From NCBI GenBank assembly GCA_029706075.1, contig JAINUG010000055.1, forward strand, positions 5,575,839 to 5,639,838: a stretch of DNA of 64,000 nucleotides. The letters are read 5' to 3'. The position numbers and the translations under genes are program-made. The stretch's first letter is position 1. The number at the start of each line of letters is the position of its first letter. This DNA is from Aldrovandia affinis (taxonomy: Eukaryota > Chordata > Actinopteri > Notacanthiformes > Halosauridae). This document shows positions 63,945 to 64,000 of the stretch, piece by piece. The notes under the pieces were generated by a model. That model saw only the letters and a program-made list of their open reading frames with translations. It made no database searches and was not told where the DNA came from.

Positions 63945-64000
63945 GTACGATGATGGTGGTGATGGAATATTATTATTGTTAAATGATGATGATGGATTGC

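Noticed and set aside
7263..63944. Assignment to filamin A or B
   Set aside because: [23 protein letters not shown], the 33-residue hinge exon and the repeat-20 insertion fit filamin C better; this relies on remembered family sequence.

Overview
The window is eukaryotic genomic DNA, most likely from a bony fish. It is filled by one long, intron-rich gene on the + strand that encodes a filamin. I could place 40 consecutive coding exons between 7263 and 63944. They join in a single open frame of 6681 coding nt, about 2226 complete codons, and every exon is flanked by AG and GT. The gene runs off both ends. Exon 1 (N-terminus and most of CH1) must lie left of base 1, and the end of Ig repeat 21 to repeat 24 lies right of 64000. 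Details of the protein point to filamin C (flnc) rather than A or B: the repeat 19/20 sequence ending [15 protein letters not shown] in repeat 12/13, VAVKYADQ in repeat 13, a 99-nt hinge-1 exon, and an in-phase extra exon inside repeat 20. Which fish flnc paralogue this is cannot be decided here.

Layout: 1-7262 is intron 1. 7263-9595 (exons 2-4) encode the end of CH1 and all of CH2, the actin-binding domain. 9572-48281 (exons 4-29) encode Ig repeats 1-15. 48738-50217 encode hinge 1, which carries a pure CAG12 tract (polyglutamine), and the start of repeat 16. 50115-63944 (exons 31-41) encode repeats 16-21, with the FLNC-type insertion exon at 62277-62453. The product would be a dimeric actin cross-linker; in vertebrates filamin C sits at muscle Z-discs, sarcolemma and myotendinous junctions.

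The introns carry a typical fish repeat load. There are three Tc1-like elements (16123-17324, 24546-25359, 52554-54151), all broken. There are at least three tRNA-derived SINE families, two copies of one having perfect 14-16 bp target duplications. Several palindromic hAT-like MITEs are present, three with perfect 8-bp target duplications, and one nested set has an empty site visible elsewhere in the window. There are also long microsatellites. Repeat tails, fish-type V-SINE/DANA-like ends and Tc1/hAT content are the basis for calling the host a ray-finned fish; the species is not identified.

No independent second gene, rRNA, functional tRNA, CRISPR or prokaryotic feature is supported. I did not find a new biological system. 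The observations most worth checking are the insertion exon, the polyglutamine hinge, a segment shared by introns 29 and 39 that ends exactly at a 3' splice site, a decoy duplicate of the exon 20 acceptor, and a hexanucleotide satellite that forms the polypyrimidine tract of exon 41.
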